This document shows, one piece after another, positions 31,793 through 40,704 of a DNA stretch of 64,000 nt. The position numbers and the translations under genes were made by a program. The notes under the pieces were generated by a model that was not told the DNA's origin, ran no database searches, and saw nothing but the letters and a program-made list of their open reading frames with translations. The DNA comes from VXNE01 sp965217825 (GTDB lineage Bacteria > Pseudomonadota > Gammaproteobacteria > Pseudomonadales > Azotimanducaceae): positions 3,968,001-4,032,000 of the forward strand of contig OZ244571.1 of assembly GCA_965217825.1 (NCBI GenBank). The letters are read 5' to 3'. How positions within the stretch are numbered: position 1 is the first letter of the stretch; every line of letters starts with the position of its first letter.

Positions 31793-33958
31793 TCAGGGCG
31801 CGGCCACCGCTTCGCCTTCAACCATCGCCACCTGTTGGTTGAGTCCGATGTAGTCGAGCAGGATGAGGCCCGTTTCGCGCAACATCGCATCATCCATCGG
31901 GTCTTCTCCACTCGCGTCCTCCAATTCTTCTTCCTTCCGACGCTTTTTCAATTCTTCGTAGTCTTCGTACGGCTCTTCGCCCTTGGCCGTCAAACGCGCG
32001 TTCTCGATGGCGAGTTGCAGGTCCTGGTCCGCCGCACGCTCCTGCGCCCGCGTTTCGCGATTTAACGATATGTGCGTGTTGGCGCGGATCTCTTCATCGC
32101 GTTCAGTCAGCGCGCGAAGGTACTGGAAGTCCGGATCGTCCGAAACGCGCTCCATGTGCACTGGCTTCAGCTGGCTGACGAGCGGCGCGACCGCAGCACG
32201 GCTGGTCGAGTATTGAGCCGGGGAAATCCGGTCCCACGGCATCGCATCGTCCAGTGCACTCTCGCCTATCTGGTCGATGTCGAACGTCTCCGGCAGTTCA
32301 ATGTCCGGGATCACGCCTTGATGCTGTGTGCTTTGGCCGGAGATGAGGTAGTACTTGGCCTGCGTGATCTTGAGCTTGCCGCGATTCAACGGGAGCAGCG
32401 TTTGCACAGTGCCCTTGCCGAAGGTCCGGCCCCCGGTGATGATGCCGCGCTGATAAGCCTGTATCGCGCCCGCAAAGATTTCCGACGCCGACGCCGAGAG
32501 CCGGTTTACCAGCACCGCCAGCGGACCACTCCAGTCGACGCGTGAATCCGTATCCGGGAACGGCTGCGCGCGCCGCCCCTGGTTACGCACCTGCACCACC
32601 GGACCGGACTCGATGAACAGCCCGGTCAGGGTCTTGGCCTCCTCCAGCGACCCGCCGCCGTTGTTGCGCAAATCCACAACGATGCCTTCCACGCCTTCCT
32701 GCTTGAGTTCGTCGATCAGTCGGCTTACATCCCGGGTTGTGGTCTTGTACCTCCCATCACCCCTGCCGCTCGCCCTGGGATCGGCATAGAAGGAGGGAAC
32801 GTCGATGACCCCAATCTTTCGCTCGCGCCCGCCGATGTCGTACTCGAGGAGTCTCTTCTGCGCTGCCTGCTCTTCCAGCATCACCTTGTTACGGGTGATC
32901 TGGACGATCCTGGCGTCGCCTTCCACCGCGTTTGGCGCAATCACTTGCAGGCGCACGATCGAGCCCTTCGGCCCCCGGATCAGGTCCACGACCTCGTCGA
33001 GACGCATGCCGACGACATCGATCATCTCCCCCATCTCGCCCTGGCCCACGCCGATGATGCGATCCAGGGGGTTGAGCGCGCCGCTCTTGTCCGCCGGACC
33101 CGCGGGAACCAGGCGAACAATGGTCGTGTACTCGTCTTCCGGGCTTAGTACCGCCCCGATCCCTTCAAGCGAGAGCGACATGTTGATGTTGAACTGGGCA
33201 TAGTTCCGGGGCGAAAAGTACTCCGTATGCGGATCGTACGTATTCGTGAATGCGTTGATGTAGGTCTGAAACGCCTCCTCGCTTCGGGTCTCGCGCTTGG
33301 TTTGCGTCAGCTGCCGCAGGCGGTTCCGGTAGCGTTTGCCGAGAGTTTCCTCGATCTCGTCGACTTCGCGGTCATTCAACAGCATCTCCAGCGTCCAGGC
33401 CTTGATGCGCTTGCGCCACAGAGCATTGATTTCGTCGCGGTCCCGGGGCCATGGCGCGTTCTCTCGGTCGATCTCGAGCGATTCGTCTGCTGTGAAATCG
33501 AGAGTGTCGAGGCCCTGGTCAACAAGAGCGAGGACATGCTCCATGCGATCTATCACGCGCTCCTGGAACAAGTTGAATATGTCGAACGCCGGTTCCAGGT
33601 CGCCTTGCTTCAGCGCCTCATCCAAGCCGAACCGATACTTTTCGTCCAACGCCTGGACATCGGTGGCGAGAAAGTACGCGCGGTCCGAGTCGAGTCTGTC
33701 GAGGTACTTGTCGAAGACCTGGGCCGACACGCTGTCGTCGATCTTTCTGCGCGGATAGTAATGATTGTTGCGCAGTTCGTTGACGATGGAGACCGAGGTC
33801 TTTGGATGCGACGCCAGCGGCGTCAGCGGCTCGTAGACATGGCTTTCGGCCTGCAGCGCGTCCGACGCGGCGACCGAGACGATCGTCAGCGCGAAAATTG
33901 CGGCAGCGACAGACCCCTTGGCTAGCACAAATGTCTCACCAATCCGCTTGCCGAGCAT
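31793..33958 (-). CDS. prc: Tail-specific (C-terminal processing) periplasmic protease
   Basis: A 721-residue Tsp/Prc protease with signal peptide (GSVAAAIFALTIVSVAASDA), a PDZ domain around 240-330, and the S41 catalytic core with Ser in NRLSASASEIFAGAIQ and Lys in GRTFGKGTVQ. A long helical C-terminus ends the protein, as in E. coli Prc (682). It trims envelope proteins such as penicillin-binding protein 3 and lipoproteins. AGGAAAC precedes the ATG at 33958. It ends 8 bp from thrS, tail to tail. Confidence 0.95.
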   Translation of the reverse strand: MLGKRIGETFVLAKGSVAAAIFALTIVSVAASDALQAESHVYEPLTPLASHPKTSVSIVNELRNNHYYPRRKIDDSVSAQVFDKYLDRLDSDRAYFLATDVQALDEKYRFGLDEALKQGDLEPAFDIFNLFQERVIDRMEHVLALVDQGLDTLDFTADESLEIDRENAPWPRDRDEINALWRKRIKAWTLEMLLNDREVDEIEETLGKRYRNRLRQLTQTKRETRSEEAFQTYINAFTNTYDPHTEYFSPRNYAQFNINMSLSLEGIGAVLSPEDEYTTIVRLVPAGPADKSGALNPLDRIIGVGQGEMGEMIDVVGMRLDEVVDLIRGPKGSIVRLQVIAPNAVEGDARIVQITRNKVMLEEQAAQKRLLEYDIGGRERKIGVIDVPSFYADPRASGRGDGRYKTTTRDVSRLIDELKQEGVEGIVVDLRNNGGGSLEEAKTLTGLFIESGPVVQVRNQGRRAQPFPDTDSRVDWSGPLAVLVNRLSASASEIFAGAIQAYQRGIITGGRTFGKGTVQTLLPLNRGKLKITQAKYYLISGQSTQHQGVIPDIELPETFDIDQIGESALDDAMPWDRISPAQYSTSRAAVAPLVSQLKPVHMERVSDDPDFQYLRALTERDEEIRANTHISLNRETRAQERAADQDLQLAIENARLTAKGEEPYEDYEELKKRRKEEELEDASGEDPMDDAMLRETGLILLDYIGLNQQVAMVEGEAVAAP

Positions 33959-34092
33959 GTTTGTTTCCTGTCTCAATGCGCACCTGTCCACTTCGGTCTT
34001 CCGGCCATTTAGGCCCCAAGGATCCGTGGGAGTTCACGGCACCACGTCAAGTGGTGAACTGTACCCCGAAGCACTGCAATGAATAAACCCGA

Positions 34093-34153
34093 GGTGGGCC
34101 TGGGCGGGGCAAAAAAACGGCGCACCCGAAGGGCCGACGGTTTTTTTGGCGCT
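34093..34153. repeat. 61-bp direct repeat, copy 1
   Basis: GGTGGGCCTGGGCGGGGC, A7, CGGCGCACCCGAAGGGCCGACGG, T7, GGCGCT. It recurs 110 bp downstream with a few changes. A tract at one side and T tract at the other flank a GC-rich core, so either strand could act as a weak terminator. It lies between prc and the FKBP gene. Confidence 0.75.
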
Positions 34154-34202
34154 ATCACACTGTCGGACTTGCCGCGCCAGCGGCAGGGTCGACAGGGTGA
34201 TA

Positions 34203-34263
34203 GGTGGGCTTGGGCGGGGGCAAAACACGGCGCACCCGAAGGGGCGACGGTTTTTGTGGCGCT
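34203..34263. repeat. 61-bp direct repeat, copy 2
   Basis: The same 61-bp layout as 34093-34153 with about six differences (A4CA for A7, T5G for T7). It ends 40 bp before the FKBP start. TACAAT at 34268-34273 just beyond it is a possible -10 for that gene. The rest of 33959-34302 holds nothing else I can name. Confidence 0.75.
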
Positions 34264-34302
34264 GGGCTACAATCGGGCGAACCACCCGCTGGACGCGTCC
34301 AC

Positions 34303-34767
34303 ATGCGAATATGGTATGCGAATATCTTCGTCGTGATCGCCTTCGGCTTGCAATTCCAAGCCGAGGCGCAAGGCGCGACCGACAACCGGGACGAAGGCGA
34401 AGCCTTTCTCGCGCAAAACGCCGAACGCGACGGTGTAGTGACGTTGCCTTCGGGACTGCAGTACGAGGTTCTCGCACAAGGCGACGGCGCAACGCCGAGA
34501 CGGCGCAGCACCGTGGTCGTCCACTATAGCGGGACGCTGGTCGACGGCACACCATTCGACAGTTCTTTCTCGCGCGGCGAGCCCTTGAGGTTTCGGCTGA
34601 ACCAGGTGATCCCCGGTTGGGGGGAGGCGCTCCAGCTTATGCGGGTCGGCGACAAGTGGCGACTCTTCATTCCTGCCGACCTGGCGTACGGAGACCAAGG
34701 CGTTGGTTCCCTGATCCTTCCGGGCTCCGCGCTTATCTTTGAAGTCGAACTGCTCGAAGTGCAATGA
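34303..34767 (+). CDS. FKBP-type peptidyl-prolyl isomerase, exported
   Basis: A 154-residue protein with a signal peptide (MRIWYANIFVVIAFGLQFQA) and one FKBP domain: VTLPSGLQYEVLAQGDGATP, VVVHYSGTLVDGTPFDSS, VIPGWGEALQLMRVGDKWRL and the closing FEVELLEVQ. It should speed proline isomerisation in periplasmic proteins. It lacks the long N-terminal dimerisation helices of Mip/FkpA. The longer upstream frame runs through the direct repeat and is rejected in favour of ATG 34303. Confidence 0.9.
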   Translation: MRIWYANIFVVIAFGLQFQAEAQGATDNRDEGEAFLAQNAERDGVVTLPSGLQYEVLAQGDGATPRRRSTVVVHYSGTLVDGTPFDSSFSRGEPLRFRLNQVIPGWGEALQLMRVGDKWRLFIPADLAYGDQGVGSLILPGSALIFEVELLEVQ

Positions 34768-34835
34768 CCCGCAAGGGCATTTGCGGTCTCCGGGTTGGCG
34801 CATGAGCCGGCCTGGCAACCGTCGAAGGCGTTTCG

Positions 34836-35084
34836 GTGCGCCCGCCTGACGCCCCCGTCCGCACGGTTCTGCTGGCGACCATCGCAGCAGCGCTGGCCAT
34901 TATATGGCTCGCGCGCAATTTCGAAATCGAAACCGGCGAACTAACGGGGTTCTTCCTGATGAGCCTGGGTGTGGTAGCGGGCATAGTGGTATTGGCCGCA
35001 CTCGCCGTCTCGATCGCCAAGATATTTCGTCGGCGACGGTTTCAGGGCAGGTCGACGAAGAACCGGCCCACTCGGGGCGCGTAG
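34836..35084 (+). CDS. Small two-helix membrane protein
   Basis: An 82-residue frame from GTG 34836, preceded by GAAGG. Two hydrophobic helices (VLLATIAAALAIIWLA and FFLMSLGVVAGIVVLAALAV) are followed by a strongly basic tail (KIFRRRRFQGRSTKNRPTRG), so the C-terminus should be cytosolic. The last 43 bp overlap the end of convergent lepB. No family is recognised. The hydrophobic pattern argues for a real gene, but length and overlap leave doubt. Confidence 0.5.
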   Translation: MRPPDAPVRTVLLATIAAALAIIWLARNFEIETGELTGFFLMSLGVVAGIVVLAALAVSIAKIFRRRRFQGRSTKNRPTRGA

Positions 35085-35767
35085 TAGTTGGCGGAATCCA
35101 GAGAGAACGCGACGGCGTGGGCGCGGCCGAGGATACGATCCCACGAAACAGGACCGATTCGCCGGAAGTCCCCGCTGTTATCGCGGTTATCGCCAAGTAC
35201 CAGGTAGTTGTCGTCCGGCACCGTGAAGCGGCGGAACGACGAGGAGGTCGGATCAATCGGATACCGAAGCACCATGATCATCCGCGACTGGCCCAGAATC
35301 GTTTCGCGCAAGACCTGATATGCGTTGGAGGGAGGTATGCGCAAGTCGGCGTATTCCTCCTCGGTCAAGGTCTCGTAGGTCGCACCAATGCCATTGATGA
35401 TGAGCTTGTTGCGGCGCAGTTCCACCGTGTCGCCCGGCACGCCGACGACGCGCTTGATGAACTGGCGACCGTCAACAGGATTGAGAAACGTGATGACGTC
35501 TCCGCGCTCCGGGGCGGACCACTGCGCAATACGTGCCAGCGTGAAAGGTACGCGCAGACTGTAGGCCAGTTTGTCGACGACGATCCGATCCCCGGTGAGG
35601 ATCGTTGGCTCCATCGAACCGGACGGCACCTGGTTCCAGTCGGCGATGGCGGAGCGGAACACCAGCATCACCGCGACGAACAATACGAATCCGCGCCAGT
35701 CGAGCCAGATCCTGCGAAGTTTGCCGGCGAATCTAGCCTGACCGGCCTGGGTCTGTGACGAACGCAT
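35042..35767 (-). CDS. lepB: Signal peptidase I
   Basis: A 241-residue inner-membrane signal peptidase with one N-terminal helix (FVLFVAVMLVFRSAIA) and the Ser-Lys dyad: Ser51 in VPSGSMEPTI and Lys105 in RQFIKRVVGVPGD. The later box GDNRDNSGDFR is also conserved. It removes Sec signal peptides at the periplasmic face. It is short compared with E. coli LepB (324), as in many other bacteria. No lepA or rnc is adjacent; instead a DUF1244 gene lies 3 bp upstream. Confidence 0.95.
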   Translation of the reverse strand: MRSSQTQAGQARFAGKLRRIWLDWRGFVLFVAVMLVFRSAIADWNQVPSGSMEPTILTGDRIVVDKLAYSLRVPFTLARIAQWSAPERGDVITFLNPVDGRQFIKRVVGVPGDTVELRRNKLIINGIGATYETLTEEEYADLRIPPSNAYQVLRETILGQSRMIMVLRYPIDPTSSSFRRFTVPDDNYLVLGDNRDNSGDFRRIGPVSWDRILGRAHAVAFSLDSANYYAPRVGRFFVDLP

Positions 35768-35770
35768 AGG

Positions 35771-36088
35771 TTACGAAGTGGACGATTGCGCCTGGCTGCG
35801 CTCGAATTCCGCGCGCTGCTCCGGGCTCGCGACTCCCTGAAATTTCGACTTCCACTCGGCGTATGGCATGCCGTACACGATTTCCCGCGCCGCCTCATAG
35901 TCGATGTCGCGGCCCTCTTCACGCGCCGCTTCGACGTACCACTTGGAAAGACAGTTTCGGCAGAACCCCGCGAGGTTCATGAGATCGATGTTCTGCACCT
36001 CCTTGTGCGCATCGAGATGTTCCACGAGGCGGCGGAATACGGCCGCTTCGATTGTTGGGGCTCGAGCTTGGTCGTGGTCATCGGTCAT
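35771..36088 (-). CDS. DUF1244 protein
   Basis: A 105-residue protein of the DUF1244 family: FRRLVEHLDAHKEVQNIDLM, then NLAGFCRNCLSKWYVEAA with its two Cys, then REIVYGMPYAEWKSKFQ. Family members occur widely in proteobacteria and are small cytosolic proteins of unknown function. It ends 3 bp before the lepB start, so the pair is one transcription unit. It is divergent from terC, with 44 bp between starts. Confidence 0.92.
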   Translation of the reverse strand: MTDDHDQARAPTIEAAVFRRLVEHLDAHKEVQNIDLMNLAGFCRNCLSKWYVEAAREEGRDIDYEAAREIVYGMPYAEWKSKFQGVASPEQRAEFERSQAQSSTS

Positions 36089-36132
36089 GGTCTACTTCTT
36101 AAGCGATTACTGACGGTACGGATGATAATCCC

Positions 36133-36888
36133 ATGCTAGACCTGCTCGCCAATCCAGAGGTATGGATCGCTTTCCTGAGTTTGACGCTGCTCGAGATCGT
36201 CCTCGGCATCGACAATATCGTTTTCATCTCGATCCTGACAGGGCGGCTCCCCGCGGATCAGCGAGCGCCGGCCCGCTATCTGGGGCTTGGCCTCGCGATG
36301 TTCATGCGCATCGGTTTGTTGGCGTCCCTCGCGTGGATAATGAGCTTATCTGCGGATTTGTTCGAAATCCTCGGCAGGGGCGTGTCATGGCGCGACATTA
36401 TTCTGTTCGGCGGCGGCGGTTTCCTGCTCGCGAAATCAACGCGGGAGATGCACAACGCCCTCGAGCATCGAGAGAGCGAGACCGCTGGCGCACCCGTTGC
36501 GAGCTTCGCGGGGGTGCTGGTGCAAATCGGCCTGATCGACATCGTCTTCTCGCTCGATTCCGTGATTACCGCCGTCGGTCTGGTGGACGAGCTTGCTGTG
36601 ATGATCGCGGCGATCGTCGCCGCCGTGCTGGTGATGATGGCCGCGGCCGGTCCGGTCAGCAGGTTCATCGACGATCATCCGACCTTGAAGATGCTTGCGC
36701 TATCGTTCTTGCTGGTGATCGGCCTGATGCTGGTGGCCGAGGGATTCGGCGTCTCGGTACCGAAAGGCTATGTGTACTTTTCGATGGGTTTCGCCCTGCT
36801 GGTGGAGCTGTTGAACATCCGCGCGCAGCGAAGCCCGGTCAAGCTGCGCAAGGCGCAACTCGGCGACCTGGTGCAGCCCACCGAGTAA
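36133..36888 (+). CDS. TerC-family membrane protein
   Basis: A 251-residue membrane protein with about seven helices and the TerC marks: LEIVLGIDNIVFISIL in the second segment and VQIGLIDIVFSLDSVITAVG later, whose buried acidic residues are thought to bind metal. TerC/Alx-type proteins have been linked to manganese export and metallation of exported proteins; the old link with tellurite is indirect. The full protein is intact, with no Tel operon partners nearby. Confidence 0.93.
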   Translation: MLDLLANPEVWIAFLSLTLLEIVLGIDNIVFISILTGRLPADQRAPARYLGLGLAMFMRIGLLASLAWIMSLSADLFEILGRGVSWRDIILFGGGGFLLAKSTREMHNALEHRESETAGAPVASFAGVLVQIGLIDIVFSLDSVITAVGLVDELAVMIAAIVAAVLVMMAAAGPVSRFIDDHPTLKMLALSFLLVIGLMLVAEGFGVSVPKGYVYFSMGFALLVELLNIRAQRSPVKLRKAQLGDLVQPTE

Positions 36889-36903
36889 GGGAAGGGAGGG
36901 TTT

Positions 36904-37683
36904 CTAGGCTGGCCTGTCGCGCAGGAAAACGAACTCGTCCCTTGAAGACTGCGCATCGCAGTAGCGATACCCGCCCCAGTCGAAGTCCTTGAGACCCCCC
37001 ACCCTGTCGACGCGGTTCTTCACGACGAAACTCGCCATCAGCCCGCGCGCCTTCTTGGCGTAGAAGCTGATGAACTTGTAGCGGCCGTTCTTCAAGTCCT
37101 TGAAGACCGGCCGGACTACGCGCCGCGCGCCGACGCGATCCGGATCGAGGACATCCCAGTACTCGTTCGAGGCGAGGTTGACCAGCAGTTTCGAGCGGTG
37201 GTCTTCGAGTTCCGCCGCGAGCGCCGCAGATAGCCGGTCGCCCCAGAATTCGTAGAGGTTCCTGCCGCGCGGGTTGGGCAGCGACACGCCCATCTCCAGG
37301 CGATAGGGCTGAATCAAGTCCAGGGGCTTCAACACACCGTACAAGCCCGAGAGGATCCGCACTCGCTTCTGTGCCCAGGTGAAGTCGCGTTCCGAATAGT
37401 TCCAGGCCTGCATGCCCATGTAGACGTCGCCATGGAAGGCAAGCGCCGCCGGCTTGGCGTTATTCCGGGTGAACGGCGGCGCCCATTCGTTGTAGCGGTC
37501 GCAGTTGAGTTCGCCCAGCTTTGCGCTGATGCCCATCAGGTCCGAGATTTCGCCCGGGGACAAGTCCTTGAGTTGATCGATCAGCAACCGGGAGTCGTCG
37601 AGGAACTCCGGTTGCGAGAACTTGCGCGTCGTCGGCCTGGACTCGAAGTCCAGCGACTTGGCTGGAGAGATAACCAACAGCAT
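36904..37683 (-). CDS. yaaA: Peroxide stress protein YaaA
   Basis: A 259-residue YaaA/DUF328 protein starting MLLVISPAKSLDFES, with the family blocks FHGDVYMGMQAWNYSERDF, ILSGLYGVLKPLDLIQPYRL, VNLASNEYWDVL and FISFYAKKARGLMASFV. In E. coli it is induced by OxyR and lowers intracellular iron-driven damage during peroxide stress, and it binds DNA. A promoter with 17-bp spacing lies upstream. Tail to tail with terC. Confidence 0.95.
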   Translation of the reverse strand: MLLVISPAKSLDFESRPTTRKFSQPEFLDDSRLLIDQLKDLSPGEISDLMGISAKLGELNCDRYNEWAPPFTRNNAKPAALAFHGDVYMGMQAWNYSERDFTWAQKRVRILSGLYGVLKPLDLIQPYRLEMGVSLPNPRGRNLYEFWGDRLSAALAAELEDHRSKLLVNLASNEYWDVLDPDRVGARRVVRPVFKDLKNGRYKFISFYAKKARGLMASFVVKNRVDRVGGLKDFDWGGYRYCDAQSSRDEFVFLRDRPA

Positions 37684-37725
37684 GGCATGACCACCTTATC
37701 ATGAGGCGCGTTCGCCGCGTCCACT

Positions 37726-37754
37726 ATTGTAATGGGGAGCGCGCCTCGGGCCAA
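37726..37754 (-). promoter_or_regulatory. Promoter candidate for yaaA
   Basis: On the minus strand TTGGCC (37754-37749), 17 bp, TACAAT (37731-37726). The expected start is near 37719, giving a 36-nt leader. No OxyR site can be asserted by eye. Confidence 0.55.
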
Positions 37755-37778
37755 ACGGCGGCCATCCGCCAGGCGCGC
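37739..37778. terminator. Hairpin after nuoN, possible end of the nuo transcript
   Basis: GCGCGCCT (37739-37746) pairs perfectly with AGGCGCGC (37771-37778); an inner stem GGCGG/CCGCC lies between. It begins 14 bp beyond the nuoN stop in the direction of transcription. No T tract follows, so it may protect the 3' end or need Rho. It overlaps the yaaA promoter spacer. Confidence 0.45.
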
Positions 37779-37791
37779 AAGTATTCAGCGC

Positions 37792-39222
37792 CTATCCCGC
37801 GAAAGCGCGAATCGCCTCGCGGGCCGCGTCGATCAGCGGCATTGGGTAGACGCCCATGACGACGATGGCGACGCCGAGAACCGCAACGGCGGCCGGCCCC
37901 CACCAGGACAGTGCCGCTTCGTCGCTCGCCGTCTGCGGCTTGGTCATGGCGAACACGATGCGCAGATAGTAGTAGACCCCGATGGCGCTGCCGACGACCA
38001 GCGCCCAGACCAGGAGCCAAAGGCTGCCTTCCACGCCTGCGGCGAACAGGTAGAACTTGGCGATGAATCCGACCGTGAGCGGAATGCCCGCGAGGGACAG
38101 CGCCGCGGCCGTCAGAACGGCGGCGAGCAGTGGCCGGCGCCAGAACAGCCCTTCGTAGTCGCGCAAGTCTTCGGCATCTTCGTCGGCGGAAAGGACCGTC
38201 ATGACGCCGAAGGCGGCCAGGGTCATGGCAAAGTAGCCGACCAGGTAGACCATGCCGGTCTCCGCCGCCATCCCGGGTCCGGCCGCAGATGCGACCGCCA
38301 GTACCGCGATCAGGAGATAGCCCATGTGCGCGATGGAGGAATAGGCGAGAAGCCGCTTCAGGTTGTCCTGCAACAGCGCGAGCACGTTGCCCGCCACCAT
38401 GGAGACGATGGCAATGAGCGACAGGCCCAGGAATAGTGATTCGATCGCGAGCACATCCGTGGTTGCGACGTAGCGCAGCAGGAGGGCCGCCACGGCGCCC
38501 TTGGAAACCGTCGCCACGAAGCCCGTTACGGGCGCGGGCGCGCCCTGGTAGACATCCGGCGTCCACATGTGGAACGGTACAAGCGAGAGTTTGAACGCGA
38601 GTCCGGCAAGGATCATGCCCTGACCGACTCGCAGCAGCACGCTGTAGTCGCCGCCGGCCAAGGCTTGCGCGAACGCCATGGTTCCGGTCTCCCCGTACAC
38701 CAGCGCCATGCCAAACAGGATGGTCGTCGAAGCGACGCCCGACAGCACCAGGTACTTGATCGCCGCTTCCAGCGGGGGCCGACCGCTGTCGGGATAGGCG
38801 ATCATGGCGTACAGCGAAATCGACAGAATCTCCATACCGAGAAGAAACGCGCCGAAATGGACTGCGGCGGCCATCGTCATCGCGCCAAGGGTCGCCGTGA
38901 GCAAAAGGATGTAGAACTCCTCCTGCTGCGTGGCACGTTTGTCGATGTAACCGTAGGTCAACACCGCCGTCGCGAGGGCCGCGATGACAAACAGCGCGCT
39001 GAAGAAGTTCGCGTAGCCGTCTACGAGCAGGAAATCATCCAGATGCTGCGCGCCCGCGCCGGCGGCAAAGCCGATCGAAGCGAGCGTCCCCAGCAGAACC
39101 ACCATGGTCAACGCGATGGATATCGGGCCGCGGCGGACAAACGATATCGCCAGCAGCATCAAGGTCACGCCGCCGGCCAACACGATATAGGGCGCGAGCG
39201 CCGTCAGACCGGGCCCCGTCAT
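37792..39222 (-). CDS. nuoN: NADH-quinone oxidoreductase subunit N
   Basis: A 476-residue Mrp-type antiporter-like membrane subunit with about 14 helices. Typical segments are HFGAFLLGMEILSISLYAMI, EAAIKYLVLSGVASTTILFG, FKLSLVPFHMWTPDVYQGAP (buried Lys and His of the proton path) and LLAYSSIAHMGYLLIAV. It forms one of the three proton-pumping units of complex I. Last gene of the nuo operon; its ATG overlaps the nuoM stop (ATGA). Confidence 0.96.
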   Translation of the reverse strand: MTGPGLTALAPYIVLAGGVTLMLLAISFVRRGPISIALTMVVLLGTLASIGFAAGAGAQHLDDFLLVDGYANFFSALFVIAALATAVLTYGYIDKRATQQEEFYILLLTATLGAMTMAAAVHFGAFLLGMEILSISLYAMIAYPDSGRPPLEAAIKYLVLSGVASTTILFGMALVYGETGTMAFAQALAGGDYSVLLRVGQGMILAGLAFKLSLVPFHMWTPDVYQGAPAPVTGFVATVSKGAVAALLLRYVATTDVLAIESLFLGLSLIAIVSMVAGNVLALLQDNLKRLLAYSSIAHMGYLLIAVLAVASAAGPGMAAETGMVYLVGYFAMTLAAFGVMTVLSADEDAEDLRDYEGLFWRRPLLAAVLTAAALSLAGIPLTVGFIAKFYLFAAGVEGSLWLLVWALVVGSAIGVYYYLRIVFAMTKPQTASDEAALSWWGPAAVAVLGVAIVVMGVYPMPLIDAAREAIRAFAG

Positions 39223-40697
39223 GGCGCGACCTGCCAGAGCGCACTAACAACCGGCGCGGACATGTCGAGCAGTTCCTGCGGATGAATACCGATCCAGATC
39301 AATCCCGCCATCATCAAGGCCATCACGCTCATTTCGCGCAAACCGAAGTCGCGCATCGAGGACACGCCCGGATTCGGCGTCCCCTGAAAAGCGCGCTGCA
39401 TGAGGAAGAGTCCATAAACGGCAGCCACGACGACGCCAAGCGCGCCGGCGACGGTCAGCGGGACGTTGGCCTTGAACGCCCCGACGAGCACCAGAAATTC
39501 CCCGACGAAGTTGCCCAGGCCCGGCATGCCCACCGATGCCACGACGAAGAACAGCGTCACGGCGCCCATGCGGGGCGCGCGCACCCACAATCCCCCCATG
39601 TTCGACATCTCTCGCGTGTGCAGGCGCTCCTGCAGCGCGCCAGCCATCATGAACAGCGCCGCGGTGGAAAAGCCGTGCGCGATCATGGTGACAACCGCTC
39701 CCTGCACCGCCAGGTCGTTGACGACCAGGACGCCGGAGACTTCGTAAAAGGCGAAAACGCCAAGCAGGACAAAACCCATGTGGGCGACAGAACTGTATGC
39801 GACCAGCCGCTTGAAGTCCGATTGGCTGTAGGCCATGAAACCGCCGTAAAGAATGCTCAATGCGCCAAGGCACATGGCCCAGATGGCAAAGTCGGCGGAG
39901 GCCTCCGGGAACAACGGCACCACGAAGCGAATCAACCCGTACGCGCCGGTCTTCAACAGGATACCGGCCAGTATGACGCTGCCGGCGGTGGGCGCCTGGG
40001 TGTGCGCGTCCGGCAGCCAGGTGTGAAACGGCACGCCCGGCAGCTTGACGACGAAGGCGACAAAGAACCCGAGCATCACGTAGAACGCGGTATCGCCGCC
40101 GAGATCCGCGTTCAGCAGGTCGTAGTAGTTGAAGGTGATCACCCCCGTGGCGGCGTAGTTGAAGTACACCAGGGCCAGAATGGCGAACAACATCAATAGC
40201 CCGCTGATCTGGGTGAACAGGAAGAACTTCATCGACGCATAGGCCTTGTCTTCGTGGCCCCAGATGGCGATGAGGAAGTACATGGGAATGAGCATGACTT
40301 CCCAGAAGAAGAAAAACAGGAACAGGTCGAGGGCCGTGAAAACGCCAACGACGCCGGCCATCACCCACAGGATATTGAACTGGAAGAATCCAGGCCTGCG
40401 CTCGATCTCGGTCCACGAAGAAACGACGGCGACGATGCCGAGGAACAGCGTCAACGCCACCAGCAGCAACGACAGGCCGTCGATGGACAGCACGATATTG
40501 ATCCCGAACCGCGGGATCCATGGAATGTACTGGTTGGCGTACGCGTCGCCGCCGATGAACGCGATACCCACCCACGCGAGCGTCACGATGAAGGTGGCGA
40601 GGCTGATCCATTTCGGGGCGGCCGGGTGGAGCTTTTCCGAAAGGCCCGCGACGGCGCCAGCGCCAAGCATGAGTAGGATCAGGGCGAGAATGTTCAC
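39219..40697 (-). CDS. nuoM: NADH-quinone oxidoreductase subunit M
   Basis: A 492-residue antiporter-like proton-pumping subunit of complex I. Recognisable parts are FILWVMAGVVGVFTALDLFL followed by FFFWEVMLIPMYFLIAIWG, VKLPGVPFHTWLPDAHTQAP with the conserved Lys and His, and LVAYSSVAHMGFVLLGVF. About 14 transmembrane helices. It lies 7 bp after nuoL and overlaps nuoN by 4 bp. Confidence 0.96.
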   Translation of the reverse strand: MNILALILLMLGAGAVAGLSEKLHPAAPKWISLATFIVTLAWVGIAFIGGDAYANQYIPWIPRFGINIVLSIDGLSLLLVALTLFLGIVAVVSSWTEIERRPGFFQFNILWVMAGVVGVFTALDLFLFFFFWEVMLIPMYFLIAIWGHEDKAYASMKFFLFTQISGLLMLFAILALVYFNYAATGVITFNYYDLLNADLGGDTAFYVMLGFFVAFVVKLPGVPFHTWLPDAHTQAPTAGSVILAGILLKTGAYGLIRFVVPLFPEASADFAIWAMCLGALSILYGGFMAYSQSDFKRLVAYSSVAHMGFVLLGVFAFYEVSGVLVVNDLAVQGAVVTMIAHGFSTAALFMMAGALQERLHTREMSNMGGLWVRAPRMGAVTLFFVVASVGMPGLGNFVGEFLVLVGAFKANVPLTVAGALGVVVAAVYGLFLMQRAFQGTPNPGVSSMRDFGLREMSVMALMMAGLIWIGIHPQELLDMSAPVVSALWQVAP

Positions 40698-40704
40698 TGG
40701 TGTT

